From: Duganella sp. 1411
GTDB taxonomy: Bacteria; Pseudomonadota; Gammaproteobacteria; Burkholderiales; Burkholderiaceae_D
Direction of reading: 5' to 3'
NCBI RefSeq assembly: GCF_017833525.1
Contig: NZ_JAFICD010000002.1
Span: 434,001 to 498,000 of the forward strand
Length of the DNA: 64,000 nt
In this document: positions 7,427 to 17,999 of the stretch, piece by piece
How positions within the stretch are numbered: position 1 is the stretch's first letter
Layout of the letters: each line of letters opens with the position of its first letter
Notes under the pieces: model-generated
Databases searched by the model: none
What the model saw: the letters and a program-made list of their open reading frames with translations, nothing else
What the model was told of the DNA's origin: nothing
Translations under genes and position numbers: made by a program

Positions 7427-10249
7427 ATGACATACACACGGCCCCTGCGCACGTTCGCGGCCTGTCTGATCGCGCTCGCCGCGACGTGCTGCGGCCACGC
7501 CGCCGCCGAACGCCTATCGCTGGACGCCGGCTGGCGCTTCCTGCAGGGCGACGTGCCGCTGCCGTCGATCACCGGACACGGCGCCAGCTACCGCAGCGCG
7601 CAGACCGGCGAGGCGCACGGGCCGGCCAACGCCGACTACGACGACTCCGACTGGCGCCGCGTCGACCTGCCGCACGACTGGGCCGTCGAGGGCCCGTTCG
7701 ACGCCGCGCAAAACAAATCGCAGGGCTACCGGCCGCGCGGCATCGGCTGGTACCGGCGCTACTTCACGTTGCCGGCGTCCGACCGCGGCCGCCACCTGGA
7801 GCTGCAGCTCGACGCCATCGCCACCCACAGCACGGTGTGGGTCAACGGCATCGTCGTCAACCGCAACTGGTCGGGCTACAACGGCCGCGCGCTCGACATC
7901 ACCCCGTATGTGCGCTACGGCGAAGAGGTCAACACCATCGCCGTGCGCGTCGACGCCGAGGTGATGGAGGGCTGGTGGTACGAAGGCGCCGGCATCTACC
8001 GCCACACCTGGCTGGTCAAGCGCGACGCGCTGCACATCGCCACCGACGGCGTGCACGCCAACCCGGTCATGAAGGACGGCCGCTGGACGCTGCCGGTGGC
8101 GGTCGAGGTGGAAAGCAGCGCCGGGACGGCGCGCAAGGCGCTGCTCGACGTGCGCCTGTTCGACCCGTCCGGCGCCGAGGTGGCGCGCGGCAGCGCCCCG
8201 GTGCGCGCGGAGGCGCTGGGCAAGGCCGGAGCGCGGCTGACGCTGGCGGTGCGCGACCCGCGCCTGTGGACACTCGAGCGCCCCGCGCTGTACCGGGTGC
8301 GCGCGGTGCTGCGCGACGGCGCCAAGGAGCTCGACCGCGTCGAATTGAGCACCGGCTTCCGCACCATCCGCTTCGACGCCGACCGCGGCTTCTTCCTCAA
8401 CGGCAAAGCGGTCAAGCTGCAGGGCGTGGCGATCCACCAGGACCACGCCGGCGTCGGCGTCGCCGTGCCCGACGCGATCTGGGAATTCCGCATGCGCCAG
8501 ATGAAGGCGATGGGCGCCAACGCGGTCCGTTTCGCCCACAACGCGCCGGCGGCCGAGGTGGTGGACCTGGCCGACCGCCTCGGCCTGATGGTGATGGACG
8601 AGAACCGCAACTTCAACCCCTCGCCGGACTACCTGCGGCAACTGACCTGGCTCGTCAAGCGCGACCGCAACCACCCGAGCGTGATCCTGTGGTCGATCTT
8701 CAACGAGGAGGCGCTGCAGGGCAGCGAGATCGGCTTCCAGATCGCCCGCCGCATGGTGGCCGAGGTGCGCAGGCTGGACCCGACGCGCCCGGTGACGGCG
8801 GCCATGAACGCCGGCCTGTTCGCCGAGAAGAACGCCGCCCAGGCGCTCGACGTGGCCGGCATCAACTACCAGGTGCCGGAGTACGACCGCTTCCACAAGA
8901 CCTTCCCGGCCAAGCCGGTGCTCAGCTCCGAGGACACCTCGGCCTTCATGTCGCGCGGCGAATACGCCACCGACTGGAACGGCCACCTGGTGGCCAGCTA
9001 CGACGACGACGCGGCCAACTGGGGCCAGACGCAGCGGCGCAGCTGGCGGCTGATCGACGAGCGGCCGTTCCTGGCCGGCGGCTTCGTCTGGACCGGCATC
9101 GACTACCGCGGCGAGCCGACCCCGCACGAGTGGCCCAGCGCCGGCTCGTTCTTCGGCATCATGGACTTGTGCGCCTTCCCCAAGACGGCGTTCTTCATCC
9201 GCCAAGCCCTGTGGCGCAAAGACCGCACCGTGATCAAGGTGGCGCCGCACTGGAACTGGGCCGGGCGCGAGGGCCAGCCGGTCAAGGTGCTGGTGGCCAC
9301 CAACGCGCCGCGCGCGCGCCTGCTGCTGAACGGCGCCGTCGTCGGCGAGCGCGACGTCGACCGCTACGACATGGCCACCTTCGAGGTGCCGTACGCGCCC
9401 GGCAGGCTGGAGGCGGTGGCATTGCGCGACGGCGCCGAGGTCGGCCGCGACGGCGTCGACACCAGCGGCGCCCCGGCGCGCCTGGTGCTCACCCCGGACC
9501 GCGACGCGCTGGCCGGCGACGGCGCCGACGCCGTGCCGGTGACGGTGAGCGCGGTCGACGCCCGGGGCCGTCCGGTGCCGACGGCCAACCTGCACGCGCG
9601 CTTCGAGCTCGCCGGCCCCGGCGCCATCATCGGCGTCGGCAACGGCGACCCCAACTCGCACGCATCGGAGAAGGCCCCGGAGCGCGACCTCTACAACGGC
9701 CTGGCGCAGGTGATCGTCCAAAGCCGCCGCGGCGGCCAGGGCGGCCTGACGCTGCGCGCCAGCGCCGACGGACTGCAAGCGGCCGAGGCGGTGCTGCCGG
9801 TGCGGGCGGTGCCGGCGCTGCCGGCCGTGCCCGAGGCGCAGCCGGTGGTGCGGGTCGGCGGCTGGCGCATCTCGCCGCCGCAGGCGGGCCGCCCCGACCC
9901 GAACCTGATGCTGGCCGACAGCGACATGAACAGCTGGGCCTGGGGCGCGCCGCCGCTCAGGCAGGCGCCCGAGGCGCAGCGCTGGCGCACCTACCGCGCG
10001 CCGCTCGGCCTGCGCGGCGACCGCAACGACGGCAACGCGCGCCTGCTGTTCCGCGAGATCGCCGGCCGCGCCGAGGTGTGGGTCGACGGCGTCAAACTGG
10101 GCGAAAAGTCGGCGCCGGACCCGGGCCCGCTGTCGCTGCCGCTGGCCAAGGGACCGCCGTGGCGCACGCTCACCGTGCTGCTCGAGGCGCAGCCGGGCCA
10201 ACCCTCGGGCGTCATCGGCCCGGTGCTGGTGGAGCCGGGCGCGCCATGA
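7427..10249 (+). CDS. Secreted glycoside hydrolase family 2 enzyme (beta-galactosidase-like)
   Basis: 940-aa exported glycosidase. A signal peptide covers about residues 1-27. The GH2 jelly-roll sugar-binding domain follows (NADYDDSDWRRVDLPHDW, then GIGWYRR), an Ig-like domain, and the TIM barrel. The predicted acid/base is Glu427 in SIFNEE and the nucleophile Glu502 in LSSEDTSAF. C-terminal Ig-like domains (about 600-790) and a final beta-sandwich follow, as in GH2 enzymes of the DUF4982 type. The start is preceded by GGAG. It lies between tRNA-Arg copies 1 and 2 with a GH9 cellulase, suggesting plant or algal polysaccharide use. Exact sugar specificity is uncertain (galactoside most likely). 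Confidence 0.92.
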   Translation: MTYTRPLRTFAACLIALAATCCGHAAAERLSLDAGWRFLQGDVPLPSITGHGASYRSAQTGEAHGPANADYDDSDWRRVDLPHDWAVEGPFDAAQNKSQGYRPRGIGWYRRYFTLPASDRGRHLELQLDAIATHSTVWVNGIVVNRNWSGYNGRALDITPYVRYGEEVNTIAVRVDAEVMEGWWYEGAGIYRHTWLVKRDALHIATDGVHANPVMKDGRWTLPVAVEVESSAGTARKALLDVRLFDPSGAEVARGSAPVRAEALGKAGARLTLAVRDPRLWTLERPALYRVRAVLRDGAKELDRVELSTGFRTIRFDADRGFFLNGKAVKLQGVAIHQDHAGVGVAVPDAIWEFRMRQMKAMGANAVRFAHNAPAAEVVDLADRLGLMVMDENRNFNPSPDYLRQLTWLVKRDRNHPSVILWSIFNEEALQGSEIGFQIARRMVAEVRRLDPTRPVTAAMNAGLFAEKNAAQALDVAGINYQVPEYDRFHKTFPAKPVLSSEDTSAFMSRGEYATDWNGHLVASYDDDAANWGQTQRRSWRLIDERPFLAGGFVWTGIDYRGEPTPHEWPSAGSFFGIMDLCAFPKTAFFIRQALWRKDRTVIKVAPHWNWAGREGQPVKVLVATNAPRARLLLNGAVVGERDVDRYDMATFEVPYAPGRLEAVALRDGAEVGRDGVDTSGAPARLVLTPDRDALAGDGADAVPVTVSAVDARGRPVPTANLHARFELAGPGAIIGVGNGDPNSHASEKAPERDLYNGLAQVIVQSRRGGQGGLTLRASADGLQAAEAVLPVRAVPALPAVPEAQPVVRVGGWRISPPQAGRPDPNLMLADSDMNSWAWGAPPLRQAPEAQRWRTYRAPLGLRGDRNDGNARLLFREIAGRAEVWVDGVKLGEKSAPDPGPLSLPLAKGPPWRTLTVLLEAQPGQPSGVIGPVLVEPGAP

Positions 10250-10341
10250 GGACGGCGCTGGTGCCGCTGGCGCTGGCGGTGGCGATGGGGGCGATGGGCG
10301 CGCGGTGGACCTGTCCGTCGTGCGCGCCCGGACACCAATGA
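10247..10341 (+). pseudogene. 31-codon signal-peptide-like ORF, probable gene remnant
   Basis: A short frame starts at an ATG overlapping the TGA of the GH2 gene (ATGA). It reads MRTALVPLALAVAMGAMGA, a convincing signal-peptide-like sequence, and ends 12 residues later after WTCPSCAPGHQ. Translational coupling plus a bare export signal suggest the 5' end of a former secreted protein, later truncated and replaced by the GH9 gene. It could instead be chance in GC-rich DNA, or a tiny peptide. Confidence 0.35.
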
Positions 10342-10463
10342 CTGTTCGATTGCAAGACACAGCGGCTTCAACGACGGCCGGCCGCTGAAGTCGTGCCGCC
10401 CGGCCGACGGCCGGGGGGAAGGTGGCAAGTCCGGCCCGAACGCACCACAACCACGGAGATGAT

Positions 10464-12632
10464 ATGCATATTAAAAAAAGCGTGCTGCTGACGCTGGCGG
10501 CGCTTGGCGCGCCCGCCTGGGCGCAGACGTGCCAGCCGACCGCTGTCACGCCCTTCCTCAACATCAACGGCGCCGGCGCGTGGAGCGCGCAGTCCTCGGC
10601 CTCGGTCAACACCGGCACCACCGTCATGCTCGGGCCGCAGCCGTCCTCGGGCGGCTGGTCGTGGAGCGGCTGCGGCACCTCGGGCTCGTCGCGCGAGCAG
10701 ACCGTCAAGCTCACCGCCAACTGCACCGCCACCGCCACCTTGACCAACAGCTGCGGCGCCAAAACGGTCCAGCAACACAACTTCACCGTCTGGCCGGCGC
10801 CGGAAGCGAACGCCGGCAAGTTCATCGTGGTCGACCAGTTCGGCTACCTGACCAACGCCAGGAAAGTGGCGGTGCTGCGCTGGCCCCGCACCGGCTACGA
10901 CAGCAGCCAAAGCTATTGGCCCGGCCAGATCCAGGTCAGGAACGCGGCCACCGGCGCCGTCGTCTTCAGCGGCTGGCCGCAGGAATGGAAGAGCCAGGCC
11001 GTCGACCCGTCGTCGGGCGACCAGGTGTGGCACTTCGACTTCAGCGGCGTCACCGCGCCGGGCACCTACGAGATCGTCGACATCGACCGCCAGCAGAAAT
11101 CGATGCGCTTCGAGATCGGCGCCAACGTCTACCGCAACGTGCTGGTGCAGGCCGTGCGCACCTTCTTCTACCAGCGCGCCGGCCAGACCAAGAGCGCGGC
11201 CAACGCCGGCAGCAAGTGGGCCGACGGCGCCAGCCACCTGAAGGCCGGGCAGGACACGCAGGCGCGCCGCTTCCTTGACCCCGACAACGCCGCCACCGCG
11301 CGCGACTTGCGCGGCGGCTGGTACGACGCCGGCGACTTGAACAAGTACACCAGCTGGACGGCCGGCTACGCGCAGGAGTTGATGGACGCCTACCTCCAGA
11401 ACCCCACCGTGTTCACCGACGACTTCAACATCCCCGAATCGTACAACGGCATCCCGGACATCCTCGACGAGGCCAAGTGGGGCCTCGATTGGCTCAAGCG
11501 CGCGCAGAACAGCGACGGCTCGGTGCTGTCGGTCGAAGGCCTGGCCGGCGCCAGCCCGCCGTCGTCGGCCACCGGCGCCAGCTACTACGGCGACGCCAGC
11601 ACGGCGGCCACGCTGGCGACGGCGGCCGCCTTCGCCGAGGGCGCCAAGGTGCTGGGCGGACTCAACAACGCGGCGCTGAACACCTACGCGGCGGACCTGC
11701 TGGCGCGCGCCAGGCTGGCCTGGAACTGGGCCCAGGCCAACCCCAACGTCGTGTTCTACAACAACGACGCCTCGCGCGGGACCGCCGGCCTGGCCGTCGG
11801 CCAGCAGGAGACCGACGACAACGGCCGCAAGACGATGCGCCTGATGACGGCCATCAAGATGTTCGCCGCCACCGGCGAGGCCACGTACCGCAACTATGTC
11901 GACGCGCACTACACGGAGGCGCAGATGTTCGCCAACTGGTCGCTGTCGGGATTTAGCGCCGGCGACGCGCGCCCGCTGCTGTACTACGCCTCGCTGCCCG
12001 GCGCGACCTCCAGCGTGGCCACCGCGATCCGCTCGCAATACCTCGACCTGTGGGGACGCGCCGAGTACGACGGCTGGGGCAAGGTCGACGCCCAGACCGA
12101 CCCGTACCGCGCCTTCATCGGCGCCTACACCTGGTCCAGCAACAGCGTCAAGGCCAACGCCGGCACCTTGTTCGCCGAGGAGGGCTACTACGGCATCAGC
12201 CGCCACACGCCGGAGCAGGTGGCCAGCGCGGCGGGCGATTACCTGCACTACCTGCACGGCGTGAACCCGCTGGGCAAGGTCTATCTGACCAATATGTACG
12301 CCTTCGGCGCCGAGAATTCGGTGAACCAGATCTGGCACAGCTGGTTCTTCGACGGCACCCCGTGGGACGACGCCAGGACCTCGCCGTACGGCCCGGCGCC
12401 GGGCTTCCTGGTCGGCGGCCCGGCCGGCAACCAGTGGGACTGGGACGGCGGCTGCCCCGGCGTCTCGCCCAAATGCGGCACCACCCGGCCGACGCCGCCG
12501 TACGGCCAACCGCCGCAGAAGTCCTACCTCGACTTCAACGACGGCTGGCCGCTGAACTCGTGGTCGATCAGCGAGAACTCCAACGGTTACCAGGTGGCCT
12601 ACATCCGCCTGCTGGCGCGCTTCGTGAAATAA
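10464..12632 (+). CDS. Secreted glycoside hydrolase family 9 cellulase (endoglucanase/glucosidase)
   Basis: 722-aa exported enzyme. The signal peptide (1-20) ends in AWA-Q. Residues ~21-110 form a Cys-rich Ig-like module (SWSGCG, CTATATLTNSCG). The CelD-type N-terminal Ig domain follows (about 115-215, starting VDQFGYLTNARKVAVL), then the (alpha/alpha)6 barrel. GH9 catalytic residues are present: Asp288 and Asp291 in GGWYDAGD and the proton donor Glu704 in SISEN near the C-terminus. The HGVNPLGKVYLTN motif is also typical. It acts on beta-1,4-glucans such as cellulose or xyloglucan backbone. The start ATG at 10464 has GGAG upstream. It is on the same strand as the GH2 gene, 214 nt downstream. 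Confidence 0.93.
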   Translation: MHIKKSVLLTLAALGAPAWAQTCQPTAVTPFLNINGAGAWSAQSSASVNTGTTVMLGPQPSSGGWSWSGCGTSGSSREQTVKLTANCTATATLTNSCGAKTVQQHNFTVWPAPEANAGKFIVVDQFGYLTNARKVAVLRWPRTGYDSSQSYWPGQIQVRNAATGAVVFSGWPQEWKSQAVDPSSGDQVWHFDFSGVTAPGTYEIVDIDRQQKSMRFEIGANVYRNVLVQAVRTFFYQRAGQTKSAANAGSKWADGASHLKAGQDTQARRFLDPDNAATARDLRGGWYDAGDLNKYTSWTAGYAQELMDAYLQNPTVFTDDFNIPESYNGIPDILDEAKWGLDWLKRAQNSDGSVLSVEGLAGASPPSSATGASYYGDASTAATLATAAAFAEGAKVLGGLNNAALNTYAADLLARARLAWNWAQANPNVVFYNNDASRGTAGLAVGQQETDDNGRKTMRLMTAIKMFAATGEATYRNYVDAHYTEAQMFANWSLSGFSAGDARPLLYYASLPGATSSVATAIRSQYLDLWGRAEYDGWGKVDAQTDPYRAFIGAYTWSSNSVKANAGTLFAEEGYYGISRHTPEQVASAAGDYLHYLHGVNPLGKVYLTNMYAFGAENSVNQIWHSWFFDGTPWDDARTSPYGPAPGFLVGGPAGNQWDWDGGCPGVSPKCGTTRPTPPYGQPPQKSYLDFNDGWPLNSWSISENSNGYQVAYIRLLARFVK

Positions 12633-12661
12633 GGCGCCGATAACGGCGCGATCGGCCTGGG

Positions 12662-12780
12662 GGACGGCCATTGGGCGAGTTCTCGCCAGCGCTTCGGCGT
12701 CCCCGCCAGCTTGAAGTACCCTTTCCAGCCAAGCATGTCAGAGCGCAGCTTTTCGACGATCTGCGGCACGCCGCGGCGGG
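12662..12780 (-). pseudogene. Relic of group II intron reverse transcriptase/maturase (domain X)
   Basis: On the minus strand about 37 codons read as the conserved C-terminal maturase domain of group II intron proteins: GVPQIVEKLRSDMLGWKGYF followed by KLAGTPKRWRELAQW (codons at about 12668-12775). The LxGWxxYFxLAxTPxxWxELDxW pattern is diagnostic of this family. The frame carries no reverse-transcriptase motifs and runs into the tRNA upstream, so it is a fragment. It lies 49 nt downstream of the tRNA-Arg copy 2 terminator, in the same orientation. That is the preferred setting for class C introns, which insert just after terminator hairpins. Confidence 0.72.
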
Positions 12781-12828
12781 ACGTGCACCCGCAGGAGTTG
12801 CGCCCATGCTGGGCGCACCAAAGAAAAA

Positions 12829-12854
12829 GGGCCTGAAGATTTCTCTTCAGGCCC
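12829..12854 (-). terminator. Rho-independent terminator of tRNA-Arg copy 2
   Basis: 11-bp stem GGGCCTGAAGA / TCTTCAGGCCC, 4-nt loop, with a T-rich run on the minus strand immediately beyond (12821-12828). Nearly identical to the hairpins at 7069 and 13628. Confidence 0.9.
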
Positions 12855-12870
12855 TTCGTCTTACGAATTT

Positions 12871-12947
12871 TGGTGCGGCTGGCAGGAATCGAACCCACGA
12901 CCCCTTGGTTCGTAGCCAAGTACTCTATCCAGCTGAGCTACAGCCGC
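12871..12947 (-). tRNA. tRNA-Arg (anticodon ACG), copy 2
   Basis: Identical over 77 nt to the copy at 7110-7186, including the encoded CCA and the ACG anticodon loop. A TATAAT -10 box on the minus strand is at 12958-12963. A group II intron maturase relic lies just past its terminator. Confidence 0.97.
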
Positions 12948-13134
12948 GAAAAACAAGATTATAGCAGCGTTTTTCCGATTCGAGAAGCACTCCTTCCGGG
13001 AAATTCCGGTTTTTCTCCATACCAACTATTTATCTTTCCCCGGAACCGGGTCGCAACTATGATGAGATACGCCCCTCCCTCCGCCGGCCGGGCGCCGGGA
13101 TACGGCGGCGATTCGATAATTCAAGGAGAGAACG

Positions 13135-13596
13135 ATGAAACGCTTTTTGCAGACGATAGTGATGATGACGGCGTTCGCCGTGGGCGGCGCCGGCGCCGTC
13201 GACGCCGAGCGCGCCAGCGCCAACGACGCGGTGGCGATGGTGAAGAAGGTCATCGCCGATATGAAAAAGCTGGGCAAGGAAAAAGTGATCCAGGAGATAC
13301 AGGCGCAAAGCCCGCAATACCGCGACCGCGACCTGTATGTGACCGTGGGGACGCTCGATGGCGTCACCTTGGCAAACGGCAATAACGCCAAGCTGGCCGG
13401 CAAGAACACCCTGGACCTGAAAGATGTCGACGGCAAGCAGATCGTGCGGGATCGGATCGAAATCGCTAAAACGAAAGGCTCGGGATGGCAGGACTATAAG
13501 TGGCCCGACCCGCTGACCAAACAGATACAGAAAAAATCGATGTATGTCGAACGGTATGAAGATATGACCATCGCCTGCGGCATTTATAAGGGCTAG
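13135..13596 (+). CDS. Stand-alone periplasmic single-Cache-domain protein
   Basis: 153-aa exported protein with a signal peptide (about 1-24, ending VDA). The rest is one Cache fold: an N-terminal helix (NDAVAMVKKVIADMKKLGKEKV), then DLYVTVGTLDGVTLANGNNAKLAGK and the DLKDVDGKQIVRDR strand-turn typical of sCache_2 domains. Such modules normally sense small carboxylates outside chemoreceptors and kinases. Here there is no membrane segment or signalling domain, so it is probably a soluble ligand-binding protein. An AAGGAGAG ribosome site supports the ATG. It sits alone between tRNA-Arg copies 2 and 3, transcribed against them. Confidence 0.85.
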   Translation: MKRFLQTIVMMTAFAVGGAGAVDAERASANDAVAMVKKVIADMKKLGKEKVIQEIQAQSPQYRDRDLYVTVGTLDGVTLANGNNAKLAGKNTLDLKDVDGKQIVRDRIEIAKTKGSGWQDYKWPDPLTKQIQKKSMYVERYEDMTIACGIYKG

Positions 13597-13627
13597 GCGC
13601 GGGATCGAGCCCCGCCACAAAGCAAAA

Positions 13628-13653
13628 GGGCCTGAAGATTTCTCTTCAGGCCC
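13628..13653 (-). terminator. Rho-independent terminator of tRNA-Arg copy 3
   Basis: 11-bp stem GGGCCTGAAGA / TCTTCAGGCCC with a 4-nt loop, followed on the minus strand by a short T-run (TTTT at 13624-13627). The third copy of the same hairpin. Confidence 0.85.
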
Positions 13654-13670
13654 TTCCACTTACGAATTTT

Positions 13671-13747
13671 TGGTGCGGCTGGCAGGAATCGAACCCACGA
13701 CCCCTTGGTTCGTAGCCAAGTACTCTATCCAGCTGAGCTACAGCCGC
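13671..13747 (-). tRNA. tRNA-Arg (anticodon ACG), copy 3
   Basis: Identical over 77 nt to the two upstream copies. Its promoter is the clearest of the three: on the minus strand TTGCAA (13779-13784), a 16-bp spacer and TATAAT (13757-13762). On the minus strand this is the first of the three copies to be met. Confidence 0.97.
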
Positions 13748-13947
13748 GTTGGCAGCATTATAAAGCATTAATTTCGTTTTGCAAAGTTCGATTTTTTCTA
13801 TCGTTTAGTTGGCTCGGCGTACTAAATGCCAAATCAACTTCTTCACAGCCATCCATTTCATGCTCTGCTACACCTCTTTCAACCGGCGTGCCGTTCGAAA
13901 GAAGCAGCATTATAGGGACACTCCCGGCGCTTGTCCAGTGCTTCGTC

Positions 13948-14175
13948 TCAGACGCCGAATTCGGCCGCCGCCTTGGCCGCCCACAGCGCTTCGTTGTAGG
14001 ACGGATACGGGTCGCCGTAGCAATCGACCTGCCCGTCCTCGCCGACGAACTTGACCCACCAGCCCGCGTCGTCGGAAATGATGCCGATATCGCCAGCGGC
14101 GCAGTGACTGGCAAGTTGCTCGTTTTGCTCCAATACAACAATATTTACCTTGCGGTGACGGACCACGCTAACCAT
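13948..14175 (-). CDS. Small conserved-looking protein, 75 aa, function unknown
   Basis: A short acidic protein beginning MVSVVRHRKVNIVVLEQNEQ and ending AAEFGV. It has a strong GGGAGG ribosome site 7 nt before the ATG. The middle reads DIGIISDDAGWWVKFVGEDG, then PYPSYNEALWAAKAAA, which looks like a small alpha/beta fold with an aromatic core. No signal peptide or membrane segment. I do not recognise the family. The ribosome site, codon use and sensible composition argue that it is real. It may be co-transcribed with the small frame at 14168-14353. Confidence 0.65.
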   Translation of the reverse strand: MVSVVRHRKVNIVVLEQNEQLASHCAAGDIGIISDDAGWWVKFVGEDGQVDCYGDPYPSYNEALWAAKAAAEFGV

Positions 14176-14353
14176 CGTAAACCTCCCTGTTTGCGGCCCC
14201 CGCCGCTCTGGACACTATGCGGCAGTGTATCCGAAGGCCTCGCCGGATGCGCTGCAACATGGACAAAAAGACCTCGAAATCCCCCTTATTCACCACGGTG
14301 ATCTCGCTCATCATCAATAAAAATTTGCATTCGATTGCGCGTTGCAGCATCAT
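14168..14353 (-). CDS. Possible small ORF, 61 aa, function unknown
   Basis: This frame starts MMLQRAIECKFLLMMSEITV, with a GAGGAG element upstream of the ATG at 14353, and ends in TAG overlapping the next gene's start by 8 nt (ATGGTTAG). The overlap and strand suggest coupling to the 75-aa gene. Composition is ordinary and no family is recognised. It may not be translated. Confidence 0.3.
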   Translation of the reverse strand: MMLQRAIECKFLLMMSEITVVNKGDFEVFLSMLQRIRRGLRIHCRIVSRAAGAANREVYDG

Positions 14354-14392
14354 TGACCTGTCTCCTCTATTCTCCTCCAAGGAAATAGATTT

Positions 14393-14421
14393 AGCCCGCT
14401 CCTGTAGCGGGCTTTTTTTTT
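14393..14421 (+). terminator. Strong plus-strand terminator without an upstream gene
   Basis: Stem AGCCCGCT / AGCGGGCT with a 5-nt loop, running into nine T residues on the plus strand. The nearest plus-strand gene upstream ends at 13596, beyond a minus-strand tRNA and minus-strand ORFs. The hairpin could end an unannotated plus-strand RNA from about 14180-14390, or insulate the next gene. Confidence 0.75.
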
Positions 14422-14495
14422 ACCGTGTACGATTCGATCAGCTTTGCCTTTTCATAAGAACAGATAGCAGATCACAAACAGGCCTCCTCCACCGT

Positions 14496-15326
14496 ATGAA
14501 TCGAACCGACTCCGCGCCGTCCCCCTCCACCGACTGGTCACGCACCGCCCTGGGCGCGCGCGACGGCTGGCCGCCGTGCCTGCGCCTGACGGTCGACATC
14601 CTGCTCAACACGCCGCTGCCGATGCTGCTGATGTGGGGGCGCGAACAAGTCATGGTCTACAACGACGCCTACGCCGCGCTGATCGGGCTGGCCAGCCTGC
14701 GCCCGCCCGGCGCCAGCGTGCCGTCGATGCAGCCGGCCGCGTGGAGCTGGAACAGCGCCGCCATCGGCCGCGCCTGGGACGGCCACAGCGCCAGCTACCT
14801 CGGCAACAACCTGCCGGTGTGGCGCGACGGCGCCGTCACCCAGCTGGCGCTGGACCTGTACTACACGCCGGTGCGCGACGAAAACGACAGCGTGGCCGGC
14901 ATCCTGTGCGCGCTGTCGCCGTCGCGCGCGGCGCCGGCCGCCGCCGCCGAGGCCCGTCCGCTGCGCCTGCTGGTGGTCGAGGACAACGCCGACGCCCGCT
15001 ACCTGGTGTGCGAGACGCTGCGCGCGCTCGGCCACGAGGTGCACGCGGCCGCCTCCGGCGAGGAGGCGCTGCCGGAATTGTCGCGGCAATCGTTCGACGT
15101 GCTGTTCACCGACGTCTCGCTGCCGGGCATGTCCGGGGTCGACCTGGCGCGCCGCGCGCTGCGGCAGGCGCCCGAGCTGGCGTTGCTGTTCGCCTCCGGC
15201 TACGGCGACGAATTGACGCGGCATCTGGAATTTCCGGCAAGATCGTTGCAAAAACCATACGACATCGAACAGTTGCAGAGCGCGCTCGACCAGATCGCCC
15301 GGCTGCCGCGCGCCGCCCGCCCCTGA
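14496..15326 (+). CDS. PAS domain - receiver domain signalling protein
   Basis: 276-aa cytoplasmic protein. Residues ~10-145 form a PAS-like sensor of the kind found at the front of hybrid kinases (MLLMWGREQVMVYNDAYAALIG, LDLYYTPVRDENDSVAGILCAL). Residues ~150-270 are a CheY-like receiver with LLVVEDNADARY, the phospho-acceptor Asp206 in FTDVSLPG, and a conserved Lys near SLQKPY. There is no kinase or output domain, so it probably accepts phosphate from a nearby hybrid kinase and signals by protein contact. The ATG at 14496 is taken because the frame upstream crosses a terminator. It heads the signalling cluster that runs to 22.2 kb. Confidence 0.85.
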   Translation: MNRTDSAPSPSTDWSRTALGARDGWPPCLRLTVDILLNTPLPMLLMWGREQVMVYNDAYAALIGLASLRPPGASVPSMQPAAWSWNSAAIGRAWDGHSASYLGNNLPVWRDGAVTQLALDLYYTPVRDENDSVAGILCALSPSRAAPAAAAEARPLRLLVVEDNADARYLVCETLRALGHEVHAAASGEEALPELSRQSFDVLFTDVSLPGMSGVDLARRALRQAPELALLFASGYGDELTRHLEFPARSLQKPYDIEQLQSALDQIARLPRAARP

Positions 15327-15512
15327 GCGCCGCGCCGCTTGCGGCCCGCCGCCCCGCCCGGCCGCGCGGTGGCGGGCGCGCTGGCGTCAACCGTGCGGTG
15401 CCGGTGTTGACGAAAGCGTTACAATCAAGACACCGTTAAACGTCAAGCGCCCGCCTGGCGGCACGCGGCCGCCACCCGGCGGCCCGGGCAGCGCGGCAGC
15501 CTGAAGCGATAG

Positions 15513-17711
<2,199 letters not shown>

Positions 17712-17999
17712 TATCCTCTGAGCAATGAGGTCCGGCGGCGATGTCGTGCGATAAACACAGGTAACCAATATTGCCACACAGTACACATTTCCTCCTACTT
17801 TGAGACGCGGCACTGTCCTACAAGCAATCCGCCGAAGGCTTGTTACACTACAAAAATCCGCGATTCGGGGTACAATTGTTTCCATGCGGAAATAAGTTAC
17901 AGATGTGTGCGCCGCAGCACAAGGGTTTGCTATATTATCGATTTATTATGGGCGTTTTCCCGGCCATTCCGGCCGTTTTCAAGACAGACAGAGACATAT

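Noticed and set aside
7514..10825. 1103-codon open frame antisense to the GH2 gene
   Set aside because: It mirrors a well-supported enzyme in GC-rich DNA, where the antisense frame rarely has stops; its translation is Arg/Ala/His-rich with no recognisable domain or ribosome site.
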